Positions 62,139 to 64,000 of a stretch of DNA of 64,000 nt are shown here, one piece after another. The notes beneath the pieces were generated by a model, which worked only from the letters and a program-made list of their open reading frames with translations, did not search any database and was not told the origin of the DNA. The position numbers and the translations under genes were made by a program. Source of the DNA: Marinobacterium iners DSM 11526 (GTDB lineage Bacteria; Pseudomonadota; Gammaproteobacteria; Pseudomonadales; Balneatricaceae); assembly GCF_900107855.1 (NCBI RefSeq), contig NZ_FNRJ01000001.1, forward strand, positions 124,001 to 188,000. The letters run 5' to 3'. How positions within the stretch are numbered: position 1 is the stretch's first letter; each line of letters begins with the position of its first letter.

Positions 62139-63476
62139 ATGCCGCACTCATGGAAAGAAACCTTCTCCCGATACCGTGATATCCGCCTGCTGTGGATCTT
62201 TCTGATGGGATGCTCCAGCGGTTTTCCCTTTGTGCTGATTGGCAGCAGCCTCAGTGGCTGGCTTGCCGATGCTGGCACCAGCCGTGCTGACATTGGCCTG
62301 CTGGGAACCGTAGCCACCGTGTATGCGATCAATTTTCTCTGGGCACCACTCGTAGACCGAGTAAAGCTGCCACTGGTCGGCCGCCTGGGACAAAGGCGCA
62401 GCTGGATTTTCACTACCCAGATACTGATGTTGCTGTTCGTTTTGCTGATTTCCACCGTGGACCCAGCCTCCAATCTGGTTCTGGCAGGGGCTTTGGCATT
62501 GGGTATTGCCGCCAGCTCCGCCACACAGGATGTAGCCATCGATGCCTTTCGAATAGACCAATTTGCTCGTCATGAGAAAGAAAAGCTGCCCCCAGCCGCC
62601 GCAATGGCCATTATTGGCTGGTGGACCGGTTACTCATGGCCGGGCTACCTGGCCTTTGTTCAGGCTGATCGCATCGGATGGAACGGGGTCTACTTGCTGA
62701 TGGCCGGCATCATTCTTCTATTAATGCTGTTTACCCTGATCGTACGGGAGCCGGTCACCTCACGAGACCTGTTGCAGGAGCAGGCTGATCGACGCTACCA
62801 GCAAGAGCTGCACAGCTCGAAAATCGTTGCCTGGCTGATGGTCACCGTGGTGGAACCGTTCGCCGAGTTCTTCCGCAAGAATGGTATCAAGGTCGCACTC
62901 ATGCTGATGCTGTTCATATTCCTGTTCAAGGTGGGTGAGGCTTTTCTTGGTCGGATGTCGATTGTGTTCTACAAGGAAGTGGGGTTCAGTAATGAGCAGA
63001 TCGGCGAATATACCAAGATGTTCGGCTGGTTTGTAACCGTGAGCTTTACCCTGCTCGGCAGTGCCTTTAACACCCGTTTTGGTGTTGTGCGTGGCTTGTT
63101 GCTGGGCGGTGTTGCGATGGCGTCCAGCAATCTGATGTTTGCGGTGATCGCTGCCGTCGGCCCGGTCGAGTGGCTGCTGGTCCTGACCCTGATTGTGGAT
63201 AACTTCACCACAGCATTTTCGACCGTGGCGTTTGTCTCATTTCTTACGCTGCTGACCGGTCGCGCCTTCAGTGCAACCCAGTATGCACTGCTGGCCTCGT
63301 TGGGCAACCTCAGCCGGACCACGCTGGCCGGCCTCAGTGGCTACAGCGTTGACTGGCTGGGGAGCTGGGAGCGGTTCTTTATCGTCACGGCACTGATGGT
63401 GCTGCCATCACTGCTGATGCTCTGGACCCTGCGACATCGGTTTGATGCAATAGCCGTTGATGCCGATAACAAATGA
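62139..63476 (+). CDS. ampG: AmpG-family muropeptide permease
   Basis: A 445-residue MFS transporter of the AmpG group, with 12-14 helices. Family signatures are LWIFLMGCSSGFPFVLIGSSLSGWL (about 17-41), DRVKLPLVGRLGQRRSWI, SATQDVAIDAFRIDQF and TLLTGRAFSATQYALLASLGNLSRTTLAG. AmpG imports N-acetylglucosaminyl-1,6-anhydromuramyl peptides for cell-wall recycling. The stop codon overlaps a Fur box that belongs to the next gene. Length is slightly shorter than E. coli AmpG (491). Confidence 0.93.
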   Translation: MPHSWKETFSRYRDIRLLWIFLMGCSSGFPFVLIGSSLSGWLADAGTSRADIGLLGTVATVYAINFLWAPLVDRVKLPLVGRLGQRRSWIFTTQILMLLFVLLISTVDPASNLVLAGALALGIAASSATQDVAIDAFRIDQFARHEKEKLPPAAAMAIIGWWTGYSWPGYLAFVQADRIGWNGVYLLMAGIILLLMLFTLIVREPVTSRDLLQEQADRRYQQELHSSKIVAWLMVTVVEPFAEFFRKNGIKVALMLMLFIFLFKVGEAFLGRMSIVFYKEVGFSNEQIGEYTKMFGWFVTVSFTLLGSAFNTRFGVVRGLLLGGVAMASSNLMFAVIAAVGPVEWLLVLTLIVDNFTTAFSTVAFVSFLTLLTGRAFSATQYALLASLGNLSRTTLAGLSGYSVDWLGSWERFFIVTALMVLPSLLMLWTLRHRFDAIAVDADNK

Positions 63477-63491
63477 TATCAATTATCATTT
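63471..63491. promoter_or_regulatory. Strong Fur box upstream of the 71-residue gene
   Basis: AAATGATA (63471-63478) and TATCATTT (63484-63491) are perfect inverted arms with five bases (TCAAT) between. The arms match the 21-base Fur consensus exactly. The box overlaps the ampG stop codon and lies 60 bases before the next gene's start. Confidence 0.83.
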
Positions 63492-63550
63492 ACAATAAAT
63501 TCTACGACAGATAGAGTAACTGCTGAACCGAATGACAGCAGGAGTCTGAC

Positions 63551-63766
63551 ATGACATTTCAAATTAACGCTTGGCTGGAGCATCCCCAACCCAGCCTCAG
63601 TATCAGCGATAAACTCAGCGGCGCAACTTTGATGGAGTGGAAAGGCCCACAGCTGCACCGGCTGTTCACTAAAGGAGGGCTGGTAGCAGAGGACTTCAGC
63701 CACTGTGGAGAGCAGGAACAGCAGGCGCTGGCACGCGAACTGTTTCTGCTCTGTTGCCAAGACTAG
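63551..63766 (+). CDS. Small Fur-controlled protein of unknown function
   Basis: A 71-residue protein that I do not recognise. It has no signal peptide or membrane helix. The N-terminal half is beta-like (FQINAWLEHPQPSLSISD), the C-terminal half helical, ending with HCGEQEQQALARELFLLCCQD; three cysteines (one in HCGE, two in LLCCQD) could bind metal. An AGGAG site lies six bases upstream of the ATG. A near-consensus Fur box lies 60 bases upstream and a terminator follows within ten bases, so it is a single-gene iron-responsive unit. The strong signals make it a real gene; the function is open. Confidence 0.8.
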   Translation: MTFQINAWLEHPQPSLSISDKLSGATLMEWKGPQLHRLFTKGGLVAEDFSHCGEQEQQALARELFLLCCQD

Positions 63767-63773
63767 ACTCAGT

Positions 63774-63795
63774 AAGCCGAGTACACACTCGGCTT
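63774..63795. terminator. Terminator between the small gene and yajQ
   Basis: AAGCCGAGT (63774-63782) pairs with ACTCGGCTT (63787-63795) around a four-base loop. It lies between convergent genes and may serve both; the T tracts are short. Confidence 0.65.
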
Positions 63796-63802
63796 TGCCC
63801 AA

Positions 63803-64000
63803 TCAGTCACGGAAGTTGTTGAACTGCAGCGGCAATTCGACATCAGACTCACGCAGCAGCGCGATCGCCTCCTGCAGGTCATCGCGCTTTTTGCCGGTCA
63901 CGCGCACCTTGTCACCCTGAATCTGGGTCTGCACTTTCAGTTTGGCATCCTTGATCACCTTGCTGATCTTCTTGCACAGCGGCTGGTCGAGTCCCTGACG
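63803..64000 (-). CDS. yajQ: YajQ family nucleotide-binding protein, C-terminal part
   Basis: The last 65 residues of a YajQ/UPF0234 protein, cut by the window edge. The family C-terminus is unmistakable: [35 protein letters not shown] followed by [10 protein letters not shown]. YajQ proteins bind nucleotides, and cyclic di-GMP in some Xanthomonas and Pseudomonas members, through two RNA-recognition-like folds. The start lies outside. Confidence 0.95.
   Translation of the reverse strand, partial: RQGLDQPLCKKISKVIKDAKLKVQTQIQGDKVRVTGKKRDDLQEAIALLRESDVELPLQFNNFRD

Overview
This window looks like a chromosomal segment of a marine or halotolerant gammaproteobacterium, most likely in or near the Oceanospirillales (Marinobacterium-like). 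The clues are gene content, since I could run no search: a lambda O/P-derived DnaB-loader pair in place of DnaC or DciA, abundant Na+/K+ transporters, a TRAP transporter, a DUF3450/ExbB/TonB/TPR energy-transducing operon, and several Fur boxes. Genes are dense, start codons overlap stop codons in many operons, and I see no insertion sequence, prophage, CRISPR array, rRNA or tRNA. Both ends cut genes: secD on the left and yajQ on the right.

Layout. 1-2.5 kb: 5' end of a secD with an upstream two-helix membrane protein, then a RES/Xre toxin-antitoxin pair with a promoter and a perfect palindrome. 2.6-4.3 kb: class II DAHP synthase and yqcC. 4.36-10.8 kb: a cation-homeostasis region, with K+ channel, double DUF1538 transporter, PII-like protein and CBS protein in one operon, facing a Kef-type antiporter and an NhaP2-type K+/H+ antiporter. 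11-14 kb: a DUF3549 protein, the dopE/dopC helicase-loader pair and a CBS protein. 14.2-20.5 kb: purU, a thymidine/AMP phosphorylase-like gene overlapping a divergent PRPP synthetase-like gene, an alkB-like gene, nfsA, a small conserved protein and a COG0523 GTPase. 20.6-27.5 kb: a TRAP transporter with two paralogous binding proteins, mmsA and a divergent LysR regulator. 27.5-32.7 kb: cold-shock gene, a gene-free stretch of about 760 bp, an MCP with a NIT sensor domain, and a YgiQ-type radical SAM protein.

32.8-51.9 kb is dominated by iron acquisition: the imelysin / di-heme DUF1111 / imelysin-like / DUF1513 operon behind a degenerate Fur-like site; a NhaC antiporter and mtgA; a flavodoxin/DUF4198/DUF2271/PepSY operon divergent from a TonB receptor around a perfect 7-1-7 Fur box; an NSS transporter; and a complete TonB-ExbB-ExbD system with TPR and DUF3450 partners behind a further Fur-like site. 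The receptor, the inner-membrane reduction module and the energy transducer could form one iron import route. 52-64 kb is mostly housekeeping: class I fumarase, UbiA-family prenyltransferase, yegQ, thpR, a GST, groES-groEL with a sigma-32 promoter, fxsA, a FabG-like SDR, ampG, and a small protein behind a strong Fur box.

The candidates I consider most worth attention are the channel/DUF1538/PII/CBS locus, the phosphorylase/PRPP-synthetase-like pair, the domesticated phage helicase loaders, the split PepSY/flavodoxin iron module, and the Fur-controlled 71-residue protein.
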